Shown: positions 10,160 through 18,155, counted from the first letter of the stretch. The stretch is DNA of 64,000 nt from Armatimonadia bacterium (GCA_039679385.1 JBDKVB010000070.1:1-64000); one strand, 5' to 3'. The notes: generated by a model from the letters alone, not told the origin. Numbers and translations are program-made.

Positions 10160-10205
10160 GTGCGGACTCCGCTCCTGAAGGCCTGGCCTTCGGCGGAGTC
10201 CGCAC
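10160..10205. terminator. Long perfect hairpin between convergent genes
   Basis: Arms 10160-10172 (GTGCGGACTCCGC) and 10193-10205 are perfectly complementary over 13 bp. An inner 7-bp stem (GAAGGCC, 10177-10183, with 10185-10191) extends it. On the - strand it is followed by CCTTTAGTTCT. It probably ends transcription from both the + strand hydrolase and hydG. Confidence 0.7.
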
Positions 10206-10269
10206 GCATGAAACAGCTTAGGGCTCGTGGTCCTCTCGGGGCCGCGATACCAACTCGGACTGACCAGTA

Positions 10270-11691
10270 CTAGAAGCGGAAATCGCGCTCCCCTGCCCGG
10301 ATGCGGGTCAGGTACTCCCTCGCCTTGATCCGCCGCTGCTCGTTCGGGATGCTCTTGAGCTCGCGCTCGATGGCCTCGGCGCCGATGGTGCGTAACTCCT
10401 CGTCCGCGTAGTCCTCGAGGTACTCCTGGAAGGTGAGGATCGCGTTTGCCTGACACACGTTGCCGATCTGCCCCGCCTTCGCGAGCTTCATGAAGCGGTC
10501 GCCGGTGCGCCCCTCACGGTAGCAGGCGGTGCAGTAGCTTGGGATGTAGCCCTCGCGGACCAGGCCTTTCAGCACCTCGTCCGGTGAGCGGTGATCCTCC
10601 GGCTCGAACTGCGGCGCACTTCCCTCTAAGCCAAGCTTACCCACGTGCGCATAGCCGCCGACGCCGGTGCAGGACCCGGCGCTGACCTGCGAGATGCCGA
10701 CGGCAACGACCTCCTCGCGGTAACCCTGGGGCTCGCGAGTCGAGAGGATCATGCCGGTGTAGGGCACGGCCAGACGCAGCACAGCGACGAGCTTCTTGAA
10801 GTCGGGGTCCGACACGAGATGCGGGAACCTCGCGGCGTCGATCCCCTCGGCCGAGCGGATGCGTGGGACAGAGAGTGTGTGCGGGCCGACGCCATGCACG
10901 GCCTCCATGTGTTCGGCGTGCATGAGCATCGCGACCGTCTCATAGCGCCAGTCGTACAGGCCGTAGAGGACGCCGAAGCCCACGTCATCGATGCCGCCTT
11001 CCATCGCGCGGTCATGCGCCTCCGTGTGCCAGGCGTAGTCGCGCTTCGGACCGGAGGGATGTACCTCGGCATAGGTGGGCTGGTGATAGGTCTCCTGGAA
11101 CAGGATGTAGGTGCCGATGCCCGCATCCTTCAGCCGCCGGTAGTTCTCTACCGTCGTGGCAGCGATGTTCACGTTCACGCGGCGGATGGCGCCGTTGTCG
11201 AACTTGAGCGAGTAGATGGTCTTGATGCACTCGAGCACGTACTCGATCGGGCAGTTGACGGGGTCCTCGCCGGTCTCGAGCGCGAGACGCTTGTGCCCCA
11301 TCCGCTCCAGCTCACGCACCTCCTCGGCGAGTTCCTCCTGCGTGAGCTTGTGCCGGGTGATGCAGTGGTCATGGTTGTAGCCGCAGTAGCTGCAGCGGTT
11401 GACGCAGTAGTCCGACATGTACAGCGGCGCGAACAAGACGATGCGTCGCCCGTAGATGTGCTCTTTGATCTTGCGAGCCAGCTTGTACACGGCCTCGAGG
11501 GTGTCCGGGGCCTCGACCTGCATGAGCACAGCCGCCTCGCGGTGTGTGAGACCATGGAAGTCGGCGGCCTTGTCGAGGATTGCCTGGACGCGTGCCGGGT
11601 CAGCGGCCTCTGTCTTGGCCTGAGCCAGCGACGCCTCGATCTCCTCATGGTCGATGAACTCTGCAGCTTTGGACGATTTCGGATCGTACAT
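10270..11691 (-). CDS. hydG: [FeFe]-hydrogenase H-cluster maturase HydG (radical SAM tyrosine lyase)
   Basis: HydG cleaves tyrosine with a radical SAM [4Fe-4S] cluster and uses a second cluster to build the Fe(CO)(CN) unit of the [FeFe]-hydrogenase active site. The 473-residue protein has the radical SAM motif CX3CX2C at Cys96, Cys100 and Cys103 (CVNRCSYC). It also has the HydG-specific C-terminal CX2CX22C at Cys387, Cys390 and Cys413, which separates it from ThiH. Length and cysteine positions match characterised HydG closely. AGGAG lies seven bases before the ATG at 11691. It is 41 bases downstream of a TM1266-type regulator gene on the same strand, the usual companion in hydrogenase operons. 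No hydE, hydF or hydrogenase gene is in the window. It is cytoplasmic. Confidence 0.95.
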   Translation of the reverse strand: MYDPKSSKAAEFIDHEEIEASLAQAKTEAADPARVQAILDKAADFHGLTHREAAVLMQVEAPDTLEAVYKLARKIKEHIYGRRIVLFAPLYMSDYCVNRCSYCGYNHDHCITRHKLTQEELAEEVRELERMGHKRLALETGEDPVNCPIEYVLECIKTIYSLKFDNGAIRRVNVNIAATTVENYRRLKDAGIGTYILFQETYHQPTYAEVHPSGPKRDYAWHTEAHDRAMEGGIDDVGFGVLYGLYDWRYETVAMLMHAEHMEAVHGVGPHTLSVPRIRSAEGIDAARFPHLVSDPDFKKLVAVLRLAVPYTGMILSTREPQGYREEVVAVGISQVSAGSCTGVGGYAHVGKLGLEGSAPQFEPEDHRSPDEVLKGLVREGYIPSYCTACYREGRTGDRFMKLAKAGQIGNVCQANAILTFQEYLEDYADEELRTIGAEAIERELKSIPNEQRRIKAREYLTRIRAGERDFRF

Positions 11692-11732
11692 GGTGCTGCT
11701 CCTCTCTGTGCCGGTCACGGCGTCGATAGCGC

Positions 11733-11978
11733 CTACTCCTTGGTGAGCGCCGTCTTGACGGCAACATGACGAAGGCGACCCAGCCGGCCCGTCAGCGCGC
11801 TGATCTCGTCGGTCTCTCCGTCCACGATGATGGAGATGACCGAGACGCCACGCTCGCGGTACGGGACCCCCATGCGGCCGATCACGAGAGGTGCATACTC
11901 GTGCAGGACCGCATTCACTTCCTCTGCGGCGGAAAGGTCTTCCACCACAATGCCGACAACACCCAGGCGCTTGCCCAT
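11733..11978 (-). CDS. TM1266-type iron-only hydrogenase system regulator (ACT-like)
   Basis: This 81-residue protein begins GKRLGVVGIVVED and contains VISIIVDGETDEISALTGRLG, matching the small ACT/NikR-C-like family (TM1266) found with [FeFe]-hydrogenase maturation genes and named a putative iron-only hydrogenase system regulator. It has no DNA-binding domain of its own, so the regulatory role comes from family annotation. The ATG at 11978 is preferred over an in-frame start at 12020 because that extension would be encoded by the terminator hairpin of the leader. AGGGGG precedes the ATG. It is the first gene of the unit with hydG and sits directly after the attenuator-like hairpin. Confidence 0.88.
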   Translation of the reverse strand: MGKRLGVVGIVVEDLSAAEEVNAVLHEYAPLVIGRMGVPYRERGVSVISIIVDGETDEISALTGRLGRLRHVAVKTALTKE

Positions 11979-11990
11979 TGCTAGCCCCCT

Positions 11991-12028
11991 GGAAAACAAA
12001 ACACCCTCTCGCGTACGCAAGAGGGTGT
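11991..12028 (-). terminator. Terminator hairpin inside the leader of the hydG unit (candidate attenuator)
   Basis: Arms 12001-12009 and 12020-12028 (ACACCCTCT/AGAGGGTGT) are perfectly complementary, and the loop contains the self-complementary GCGTACGC. On the - strand the stem is followed by TTTTGTTTT, the layout of an intrinsic terminator. It lies between the promoter at 12147-12175 and the ATG at 11978. No - strand gene ends upstream, so it must act on the unit's own leader transcript. Just upstream, GGTGT-TTTCACT-ACACC could capture the first arm as an alternative hairpin. Confidence 0.7.
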
Positions 12029-12140
12029 AGTGAAAACACCGGTCCTAGGCCCACGCAAAGCGCGCCTTCCCGCTTGGGTGATAAGCCGCACGGTCAGGTC
12101 TCGATTCGTACCGACAGGGGAATCAATCCCCCTGCCCGTA
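12029..12140 (-). promoter_or_regulatory. Structured leader RNA of the hydG unit, class unknown
   Basis: About 110 bases lie between the inferred transcription start near 12140 and the terminator hairpin. A 9-bp hairpin near the 5' end (CAGGGGGA-TTGA-TTCCCCTG) and several short G/C stems suggest a fold. I compared it by eye with TPP, SAM-I, cobalamin, c-di-GMP and c-di-AMP riboswitch consensus elements and found no convincing match. A riboswitch or protein-binding leader is inferred only from the layout. Confidence 0.45.
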
Positions 12141-12146
12141 TAACCA

Positions 12147-12175
12147 AGTTTAGCGTTTCGAGCCGGCCTCGTCAA
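12147..12175 (-). promoter_or_regulatory. Sigma-70-type promoter of the hydG unit
   Basis: On the - strand a TTGACG -35 box (12170-12175) and a TAAACT -10 box (12147-12152) are separated by exactly 17 bases. Transcription would start near 12140, giving a leader of about 160 bases before the TM1266-type gene. Confidence 0.6.
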
Positions 12176-12224
12176 CGGGAAGGGCAATCGGCTTTTGCAC
12201 ACAGGCAGCAAACAGAGGACCGTG

Positions 12225-12233
12225 TGCTACAAT
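12225..12233 (+). promoter_or_regulatory. Extended -10 promoter element for the aldolase gene
   Basis: TGCTACAAT is an extended -10 element (TGN followed by TACAAT). No good -35 box is found at normal distance, as extended -10 promoters allow. It lies about 110 bases upstream of the aldolase ATG and is divergent from the hydG promoter. Confidence 0.45.
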
Positions 12234-12341
12234 GGCAGACTGTCTACCACAGAACCCACGGGGAAGCAGCTCCGTCGCCGACGAGGCTTGCGGAAGACCG
12301 CGGCTTTCCCTGACTGCTTGCTGCTGCTCAAGGAGGACACC

Positions 12342-13166
12342 ATGCCCCTGACACCACCCTATCCGCCGCTCTCCGATTTCCTCGCCGCCATCGGCGAAGC
12401 CGGACGTCGACTGTCCGAGATCTCTGCCAGTGAGGGCGCTGCCGGCAACATCTCCGCCTACTTCGGTTGGGACGTCCCCGTCGCCGAGATCTTCCCTCAG
12501 ACCGAGCCCTTCGAGCTGACCAAGGCTGCCCCGGAGCTCCGCGGCGGCACGATCATCGTCACCGGCTCCGGGCGACGCTTGCGTGAAGTGTTCCAGGCTC
12601 CCGAGGCCAACCTGGCCGCCGTCAGGATCTCCGACGACGGCTCCTCGGCAGTCATGTACACCTCGCCGAAGAGGCTGTTCGAGCGCGTGACCAGTGAGTT
12701 CAACTCGCACCTCGCCGTCCACTGCGACCAGGTCGGACGCGAGCGCACTGCCTTCCACACCCTTGTTCACGCCCAGCCCCTGCACCTCACCTATCTGAGC
12801 CACATCACGCGCTACCAGGACGACGCATACCTGAACCAGCACATCCTGCGCTGGGAGCCCGAGGGGATCTGCCAACTCCCGGCCGGCGTCGGCTTCCTGC
12901 CCTTCGCGGTACCAGGCTCCGACGAACTCATGCGGGCCAACATCGCGAAGCTGCGCTCACACCGCATCGTCCTGTGGGCGAAGCATGGCGTGATGGCACG
13001 CTCCGACATGTCCGTCAAGAAGGCCTGCGACCTGATCGAGTACGCCGAAACCGGGGCACAGTACGAGTACCTCAACCTGTGCAACCACGGACTGGCCGAG
13101 GGTCTCTCGCGCGAGGAGATCCTGCGGGTGTGCGCGGCCTTCGGAGTGGAACAGAGCATCTTCTGA
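12342..13166 (+). CDS. rhaD: Class II aldolase of the rhamnulose-1-phosphate aldolase (RhaD) type
   Basis: The 274-residue protein matches RhaD in length (274 in E. coli) and layout: IIVTGSGRRLREV near residue 70, GVGFLPFAVPGSDE near 185 and IVLWAKHGVMA near 210 correspond to conserved RhaD blocks. RhaD splits L-rhamnulose-1-phosphate into dihydroxyacetone phosphate and L-lactaldehyde with a zinc ion held by three His. Here the HCH region of E. coli RhaD reads VHAQPLH, so one ligand may differ. AGGAGG lies eight bases before the ATG. It is monocistronic and ends in a strong hairpin. Rhamnose use fits the rhamnogalacturonan-type enzymes elsewhere in the window. A related class II aldolase with another sugar phosphate substrate cannot be excluded. 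Confidence 0.8.
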   Translation: MPLTPPYPPLSDFLAAIGEAGRRLSEISASEGAAGNISAYFGWDVPVAEIFPQTEPFELTKAAPELRGGTIIVTGSGRRLREVFQAPEANLAAVRISDDGSSAVMYTSPKRLFERVTSEFNSHLAVHCDQVGRERTAFHTLVHAQPLHLTYLSHITRYQDDAYLNQHILRWEPEGICQLPAGVGFLPFAVPGSDELMRANIAKLRSHRIVLWAKHGVMARSDMSVKKACDLIEYAETGAQYEYLNLCNHGLAEGLSREEILRVCAAFGVEQSIF

Positions 13167-13183
13167 GATGGATCGAGGTGTTG

Positions 13184-13217
13184 CCGATACGCCCGGCAGG
13201 TCTGCCGGGCGTATCGG
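13184..13217. terminator. 16-bp perfect hairpin between convergent genes
   Basis: Arms 13184-13199 (CCGATACGCCCGGCAG) and 13202-13217 are perfectly complementary with a two-base loop. There is no T run on either side, but it stands between the stops of two convergent genes, so a bidirectional terminator is likely. Confidence 0.6.
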
Positions 13218-13241
13218 TGATGAGGTCAACAGCAACTGGCG

Positions 13242-14237
13242 CTAGAGGTCGACCCGCTCGTGGCTCTGACCCGCCTTGAGCACCGCGAGGGCAATCTCAA
13301 GGGCCTTCAGCGCACGGTCGCCGTCGGCGAAGGGCTCGGTCCCCGTCTGGACGCACTCGATGAAACGCACCATCTGACGGTCGAACCAGTCCTGCCCGGT
13401 CGTCGGCTCGTAGGGCACGGCTTCCTCTTCGTTGTTCTCGTTGATGATGAACAGGTTCCCGCTTTCGCCGGCCTTCGGGAAACGAAGCGCTCCGCCCGGT
13501 CCGATCACATCTGCCGCGGCGGGCGAGTTGCAGTTCGGCGCCGGCAATCCCCAGGACCAACTCCGCACGAGCTCGTCGCCAGACCTGAAGTGGATGATAG
13601 CGCTCCCGGTGTCCAGCGCAGTCGAGTGCTCGCTGAACCGCATGAGGCTGCCCATCACCCACTCAGCCTCGCCGAAGATCAAGCGGGCGAAGTCGTAGTC
13701 GTGGACGCAACCATCCAGGAAGGGGCCGCCGCCCTTCACCCCATCGACAAACCACCGCAGCGGCGGGACGCGGATCCCAACAAGGTTCCGCCAGAGCACC
13801 GGCCGTCCGAGGCGTCCCTCGGAGATGATCTCGCGAAGCTTCTGCCACTCCGTCGAGTAGTGGCGCACGAAGCCGATCATGAAGCGTACCCCGGCGGCCT
13901 TGCAGGCCTCGGTCATCCGCAGGCCGTCCTCCATCGTCATCGCCAGGGGCTTCTCGCACAGAACGTGCTTGCCTGCTGCGGCTGCAGCGCAGACGACCTC
14001 GGCGTGCAGGAAAGTCGGCACGCAGACGACAACGGCCTCCACCTCGGGCACAGCCAGCAACTGATGGTAGTCCGTCACCCACTGCGCCGCCCCGTGCTTC
14101 TCGGCTTTGCTCTGCGCTGCCTCCGGGTTGACATCGGCCACGCATACGATCTTCACCTCCGGCAGCTTCGCGAGAGCCTGGAAATGGTTCTCGCTGATCC
14201 GACCACAACCGATGACGCCGATTCCTACCTGGCTCAT
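13242..14237 (-). CDS. Gfo/Idh/MocA family oxidoreductase
   Basis: The 331-residue protein has an N-terminal Rossmann fold (GIGVIGCGRISENHF, a GxGxxG nucleotide-binding loop) and the family signature CEKPLAM near residue 95. A C-terminal alpha/beta domain follows, with GGGPFLDGCVHDYD near 170. Such enzymes oxidise or reduce sugars, inositols or sugar acids with NAD(P). AGGAGGAG lies at good distance before the ATG at 14237; the upstream extension of the frame lacks these features. It has no signal peptide. It is the last of six same-strand genes and lies 80 bases after a secreted hydrolase-like gene, so a role in processing released sugars is plausible but not shown. Confidence 0.88.
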   Translation of the reverse strand: MSQVGIGVIGCGRISENHFQALAKLPEVKIVCVADVNPEAAQSKAEKHGAAQWVTDYHQLLAVPEVEAVVVCVPTFLHAEVVCAAAAAGKHVLCEKPLAMTMEDGLRMTEACKAAGVRFMIGFVRHYSTEWQKLREIISEGRLGRPVLWRNLVGIRVPPLRWFVDGVKGGGPFLDGCVHDYDFARLIFGEAEWVMGSLMRFSEHSTALDTGSAIIHFRSGDELVRSWSWGLPAPNCNSPAAADVIGPGGALRFPKAGESGNLFIINENNEEEAVPYEPTTGQDWFDRQMVRFIECVQTGTEPFADGDRALKALEIALAVLKAGQSHERVDL

Positions 14238-14317
14238 ACGACTCCTCCTGCTTGGGTCTCCTCCCCGGCAGAGGCGTGGTACCATGGCCTGCCGAGGTCC
14301 TGGTATGACAGCAATCG

Positions 14318-16624
14318 CTATCTGAGCACTACTGCGGCAACCTCGCCGGGCGGCAAGGTCAGTACGGACTTGCCCTGCTCAACCGTCAGGGCCGGGCCGA
14401 AGAGCGACTGTGCCTTCGGCGCCTCGATCTTCCGGGCGCTGGTCTCGTCGTAGTTCACGAGGAGTACCAGACGACCCTGAGGCGATTGCCACGCCCACTG
14501 ACGCAGGCTGCCGTTTCCCGTGTTGACCGGCGAGACCTCCAACACTTCGTCCCCGACCTTCACCTTGCGAGCGCCTTCGGGTGCGATGTCGAGTGACAGA
14601 CCTTCGCATCGCGTGCCGCTCTGCACGAAGGGCTCCATCAGCGCAATCTCCTGCAGGCTCCGGCGCAGGGCGTTCAGGTACTCACCATCCAGCGACTCGA
14701 TCCCTACCCACAGGACCGCGCCTTTGCCGCCACTCGCAGCGGTCACTAACAGGTTGGTCCGCAGCTCCTGAGCCGAAGGGAAGGTGCCGGGAACGGCCAG
14801 GTCGGAGGCGAGGACGAAGGGGATCACGGCCGCCTTCGTGTTCTCGCAGGTCGAGCGAACGTCGTCAGCATACCGCAGGCCGACCTCATAGATCATCGGC
14901 GCATGGAAGGCAACGTCGGGCTCGAACTGCCGGATGTCCATCCCGCGTCGCGCGGTCCAGTCGGTATAGGCCGGCCCGCACAGGCCAACCTGCACCGTGG
15001 GGTTCGCCGCATGGATCGCCGCGCAGTGGTTCTTGACGATCTGCCCGTTCTGCCCGGCTCGGAAGCGTCCCCAGGCGTCGTCAGGCAGTTGCTGGATCTC
15101 CAGGGGCGAGAGCGCCATCACCCGCTCCAGCGGAATCTTGGCTGCCGCAGCAAAAGCCCTGCGACACCGCTCGCAGAAGCAGCAGTTGAACACCGGCGGC
15201 TCGAAGTTGATGATGAGGCGCGTCGACTCCTTGTAGAGCTTGCTGCGGTAGGCAGCGCAGAGGTTCGACCACCAGGGCTCGAGGCGCTCAGCCTGGGCCT
15301 GCGGGCACATCAGGCCGGTCCGGCCGCCGGGCTTGTCGTAGACCAGTGGGAAGCCCGTGCCACCCGACTGATTGTAGCCGTCCCACAGCCAGTCCCAGGT
15401 GTGGAAGCCCTTGCGCTCCAGCTCCAGGTCGATGGGGTGGCAGTCCGGCTGGTGGCTACTCAGGGCCAGACCGCCCTCGATGCCCGCGTAGGCCAGGTAG
15501 TCCAGGACTGCCTGCCGCTGCTGTTCGGTGGGCACGCGCAGGGCGTCCGTGTGCTGAGCGTAGAGCGGGAAGGAGGACACGCGGGCGGCCTGCCCCTCGG
15601 ACCGCGGTTCGAGTTGCGCCGGAATCTCATGCATCGGTCCGAGCTTGCTTGCGCACTCCGTCTGCCAGCGCCAGGTGAAGGTCCTTGGGCAGCCGGGACC
15701 GGGCTCCACATAGATGAAGTGGTAGGCGGTCCACTCGGGGCCGTTCGGCTTCAGCCGTGCCGTGAGCTGTTCGGCGCGAAGCGGCAGACGCCAGCGCAAG
15801 GCCTCCTGTCCGTCACGGGTGACCCTCTCGGGCTTGATCTCAGCCGCCTGCGGAATCGTCTCGCGACTGCAGACCACCAGCCCTTGCACCGTCATCTGGG
15901 GCGGAGTCTCGACGATCAGGTAGGGCTCGCGGACCTCCTCCTTGCGGCCGAAGAAGAACAGGGCGACCGGGTTCACGCCGGTGGGCTGAAGGTGGAGGGT
16001 GTTGTCCGGACGCCGCTGCGCGGGGTACCACATCACCTGCAGCGGCGACCCGTCATCGGGCGGAGTAGGACGCTGTCTCTGGAAGGCCTCGGTCACTGCC
16101 TCGGGCCCGACTTCCTCCAGGGACAGGTCATCAAACCAGGCGTAGCCCGGAGCTTCCCACAGCTTGCACTGCAGGCGGCCCCAGCTCGCATCGGCATGGG
16201 TCTGGAAGGTGATCGTGTAGGTCTGCCAGTCCTGCGTGCCGCTCAGGTAGGGCGAGACGTGCCAGGAAGCCGGTGCCTCGACCCCGTTCTCGTACAGGAT
16301 CACGTAAGCCCGTCCGCCGGGCTGGATCTTCGCACGCAGGAGCTTGAAGTGCAGCCGGTAGTTCGTCGAAGGCTTGATAGCGAGTCGCTGTGCGTAGGTC
16401 CAGGTCGCGCGGCCGCCCGCCTCTTTCACTTCCAGTCGGATCGAGTGTCCGCCGGCTGGTTCAGAAGCGTCCCAGGTACCACTGACCGCGCCTCGGGTAG
16501 CGCCGAAGCTCCAGCCGACCGGCCGGCCATCCCTGCCCTGCTCAAACCCCTCCTGCCAGACTGTTTGAGCTGCGGCCAAGGGCAAGGTGCAAAGAAAGCC
16601 TAGTATGCTGAGCTTGCGCCACAT
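14318..16624 (-). CDS. Secreted protein with jelly-roll module and hydrolase-like barrel containing a Cys cluster
   Basis: The 768-residue protein starts with the signal peptide MWRKLSILGFLCTLPLAAAQ. Residues about 20-195 look like a carbohydrate-binding jelly roll (ending GYAWFDDLSLEEV). Residues about 370-680 look like a TIM barrel of the glycosidase superfamily, with LIINFEPPVFNC around 500. Directly after it, CCFCERC is a Cys-rich knuckle that could bind zinc; similar Cys motifs occur in uncharacterised glycosidase-like barrels. No CAZy family is recognisable. It follows the GH28 gene on the same strand, separated by a hairpin that overlaps its ribosome binding site, and precedes the Gfo/Idh/MocA gene. 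A glycan-active role is inferred from fold impression and context. Confidence 0.65.
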   Translation of the reverse strand: MWRKLSILGFLCTLPLAAAQTVWQEGFEQGRDGRPVGWSFGATRGAVSGTWDASEPAGGHSIRLEVKEAGGRATWTYAQRLAIKPSTNYRLHFKLLRAKIQPGGRAYVILYENGVEAPASWHVSPYLSGTQDWQTYTITFQTHADASWGRLQCKLWEAPGYAWFDDLSLEEVGPEAVTEAFQRQRPTPPDDGSPLQVMWYPAQRRPDNTLHLQPTGVNPVALFFFGRKEEVREPYLIVETPPQMTVQGLVVCSRETIPQAAEIKPERVTRDGQEALRWRLPLRAEQLTARLKPNGPEWTAYHFIYVEPGPGCPRTFTWRWQTECASKLGPMHEIPAQLEPRSEGQAARVSSFPLYAQHTDALRVPTEQQRQAVLDYLAYAGIEGGLALSSHQPDCHPIDLELERKGFHTWDWLWDGYNQSGGTGFPLVYDKPGGRTGLMCPQAQAERLEPWWSNLCAAYRSKLYKESTRLIINFEPPVFNCCFCERCRRAFAAAAKIPLERVMALSPLEIQQLPDDAWGRFRAGQNGQIVKNHCAAIHAANPTVQVGLCGPAYTDWTARRGMDIRQFEPDVAFHAPMIYEVGLRYADDVRSTCENTKAAVIPFVLASDLAVPGTFPSAQELRTNLLVTAASGGKGAVLWVGIESLDGEYLNALRRSLQEIALMEPFVQSGTRCEGLSLDIAPEGARKVKVGDEVLEVSPVNTGNGSLRQWAWQSPQGRLVLLVNYDETSARKIEAPKAQSLFGPALTVEQGKSVLTLPPGEVAAVVLR

Positions 16625-16634
16625 GACATATGAC

Positions 16635-16677
16635 CCCCTGGAGTCGGTAGCGGCGATGCCGCCGCCTACTCCAGGGG
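16635..16677 (-). promoter_or_regulatory. Hairpin enclosing the ribosome binding site of the next gene
   Basis: Arms 16635-16644 (CCCCTGGAGT) and 16668-16677 are perfectly complementary over 10 bp, with further G/C pairing inside. On the - strand the 3' arm ends in AGGGG, about ten bases before the ATG at 16624, so the likely ribosome binding site is in the stem. No T run follows. It may be a terminator of the GH28 gene, a translational control element, or both. Confidence 0.45.
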
Positions 16678-16727
16678 AGTTCACGATTGAGGCTCCGAAG
16701 ACCTCCAGACCGGCGTGCCGGTGCCGA

Positions 16728-18155
16728 CTACTCGCTCTGCGTTCCAGGGACCGGTCGCACCCGCAGGTCCGAGACTCGTGTGCAGTGAACGACCTCGTTG
16801 TCCGGCGCAGTCGGTGGCGCTGTGGCCTCCAGGTCTGCGATCACCACGTTCTGACTGTCCTCGATCATCACCGCGTGCTGCCAGCCGCCGCCAACCTCCT
16901 CCCACTCGACCTCCATACCCGATACCCGCAGGTGCTCCGCATGACGCACGAAGAGCCCCGCTGGAACGCCGCCGCCACCATGAACCGGCGGCGTCTTCTG
17001 GGCATACTCCGCGTCGACGGCGGAACCTGTCAGCCGCAGGTGAACATCGTGCAAGCGAACGCCGGACAGCGGCAGCCCCGGATTCCCGGCGAAGTACATG
17101 CCCTCGCGACCGAGCGCGCGCATATGCGAGAAGGACACATTGCGGATTGCTGCGGGAAGCTTCGCGGTGCGTCCCAGAGCTAGCTTGATCAGGTTCACGC
17201 TGTCCATCAGCACGTTCTCGAAGTGGAGGTTCTCAAGCGTCGTGCCATGGGCCGAGCGCTCCGAGTAGGCGCAGATGAGGTTGATGCCGGTGCGGGACTC
17301 TTTGATGATGAGGTTCGAGAGCAGGCAGTCGCGCACGATCCCATCGCCAACTCCGACCCGCACAGCATTGCAGGGCGTGCTGAGTACGCAGTTGCTCACA
17401 GTGACCTGCTCGCAGGGCTGAGCGTTCTCGCCCAGGAGCGCGCTGTGGCCTCGCAGCGTAATCGAGTCATCGCCTGAGCAGATGATGCAGTCACTGATGG
17501 TCACGTCGCGGCAGCAGTCGATGTCGATGCCGTCGCCGTTGGCCGTCTGGGGCGGATTGGTGATGCGCAGGCCGCGGACCTGCACCTTCTCGCACCCGAG
17601 CAGGAACAGCGTCCAGTAGGGCGAGTCGACCAGGGAGACGTCTCGGACGGAGACCTTGGTGCAGCGGCAGAAGTAGACCATCATCCCCGGGCGCCACTCG
17701 CCGATCGGGAAGTTGCGGGTCTTGCTCCGGTAGGTGGTGGTGACTTCCTCCGGCGGAAGCGGCTCGAAGAAGGCGGAGCTGTTGCCATCGATCGTACCTT
17801 CACCCGTGATGGCCACGTCCTCGGCCTGGTAGGCAAGGATCAGATGCGCGCCGGTCACGTTCTCAACGGTGAAGACCGGGTTCTCCGGGAAGACGTCGTC
17901 GGCGTTGTAGTCCTCGCGCCTGGGACTGCCGAGAAGTGTCGCTCCGGCTGAGAGGTGCAAGGTGACATGGCTCTTGAGGTAGAGGGTTCCGGTGAGGTAG
18001 GTGCCCGCCGGAACGAGCACGGTCCCTCCACCGGCCTCGTGGCAGCAGTCGATGGCCTGCTGCAGGGCAGCAGTGTCGAGGGTCACACCGTCACCGGTCG
18101 CGCCGAAACGCCGGAGGTCATAGAAGCAAGCGAAGTCGGAGTCAGAGCACTTCAT
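16728..18155 (-). CDS. GH28 polygalacturonase-family protein (right-handed beta-helix)
   Basis: The 475-residue protein opens with FYDLRRFGATGDGVTLDTAALQQAI-type sequence, the start of GH28 and pectate-lyase-like beta-helices, and continues with parallel beta-helix coils. The GH28 catalytic aspartates are visible in GDGIDID near residue 205 and CSGDDSI near 227. GH28 enzymes hydrolyse galacturonic-acid linkages in homogalacturonan or rhamnogalacturonan by inversion. There is no signal peptide, so the enzyme probably acts in the cytoplasm on imported oligosaccharides. The usual NTD motif is replaced by ADG/GDG, so exo- or rhamnogalacturonan specificity is possible. It lies in a six-gene same-strand run between a beta-propeller gene and a secreted hydrolase-like gene. 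Confidence 0.85.
   Translation of the reverse strand: MKCSDSDFACFYDLRRFGATGDGVTLDTAALQQAIDCCHEAGGGTVLVPAGTYLTGTLYLKSHVTLHLSAGATLLGSPRREDYNADDVFPENPVFTVENVTGAHLILAYQAEDVAITGEGTIDGNSSAFFEPLPPEEVTTTYRSKTRNFPIGEWRPGMMVYFCRCTKVSVRDVSLVDSPYWTLFLLGCEKVQVRGLRITNPPQTANGDGIDIDCCRDVTISDCIICSGDDSITLRGHSALLGENAQPCEQVTVSNCVLSTPCNAVRVGVGDGIVRDCLLSNLIIKESRTGINLICAYSERSAHGTTLENLHFENVLMDSVNLIKLALGRTAKLPAAIRNVSFSHMRALGREGMYFAGNPGLPLSGVRLHDVHLRLTGSAVDAEYAQKTPPVHGGGGVPAGLFVRHAEHLRVSGMEVEWEEVGGGWQHAVMIEDSQNVVIADLEATAPPTAPDNEVVHCTRVSDLRVRPVPGTQSE

Noticed and set aside
11979-12175. TPP, SAM-I, c-di-GMP or c-di-AMP riboswitch in the hydG leader
   Set aside because: Short word similarities such as GACCTGACC or CTTATCA exist, but the conserved core elements and stem order of these classes are missing.
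14903-16603. A 566-residue open frame on the + strand
   Set aside because: It is antisense to the secreted barrel protein gene; no family features.
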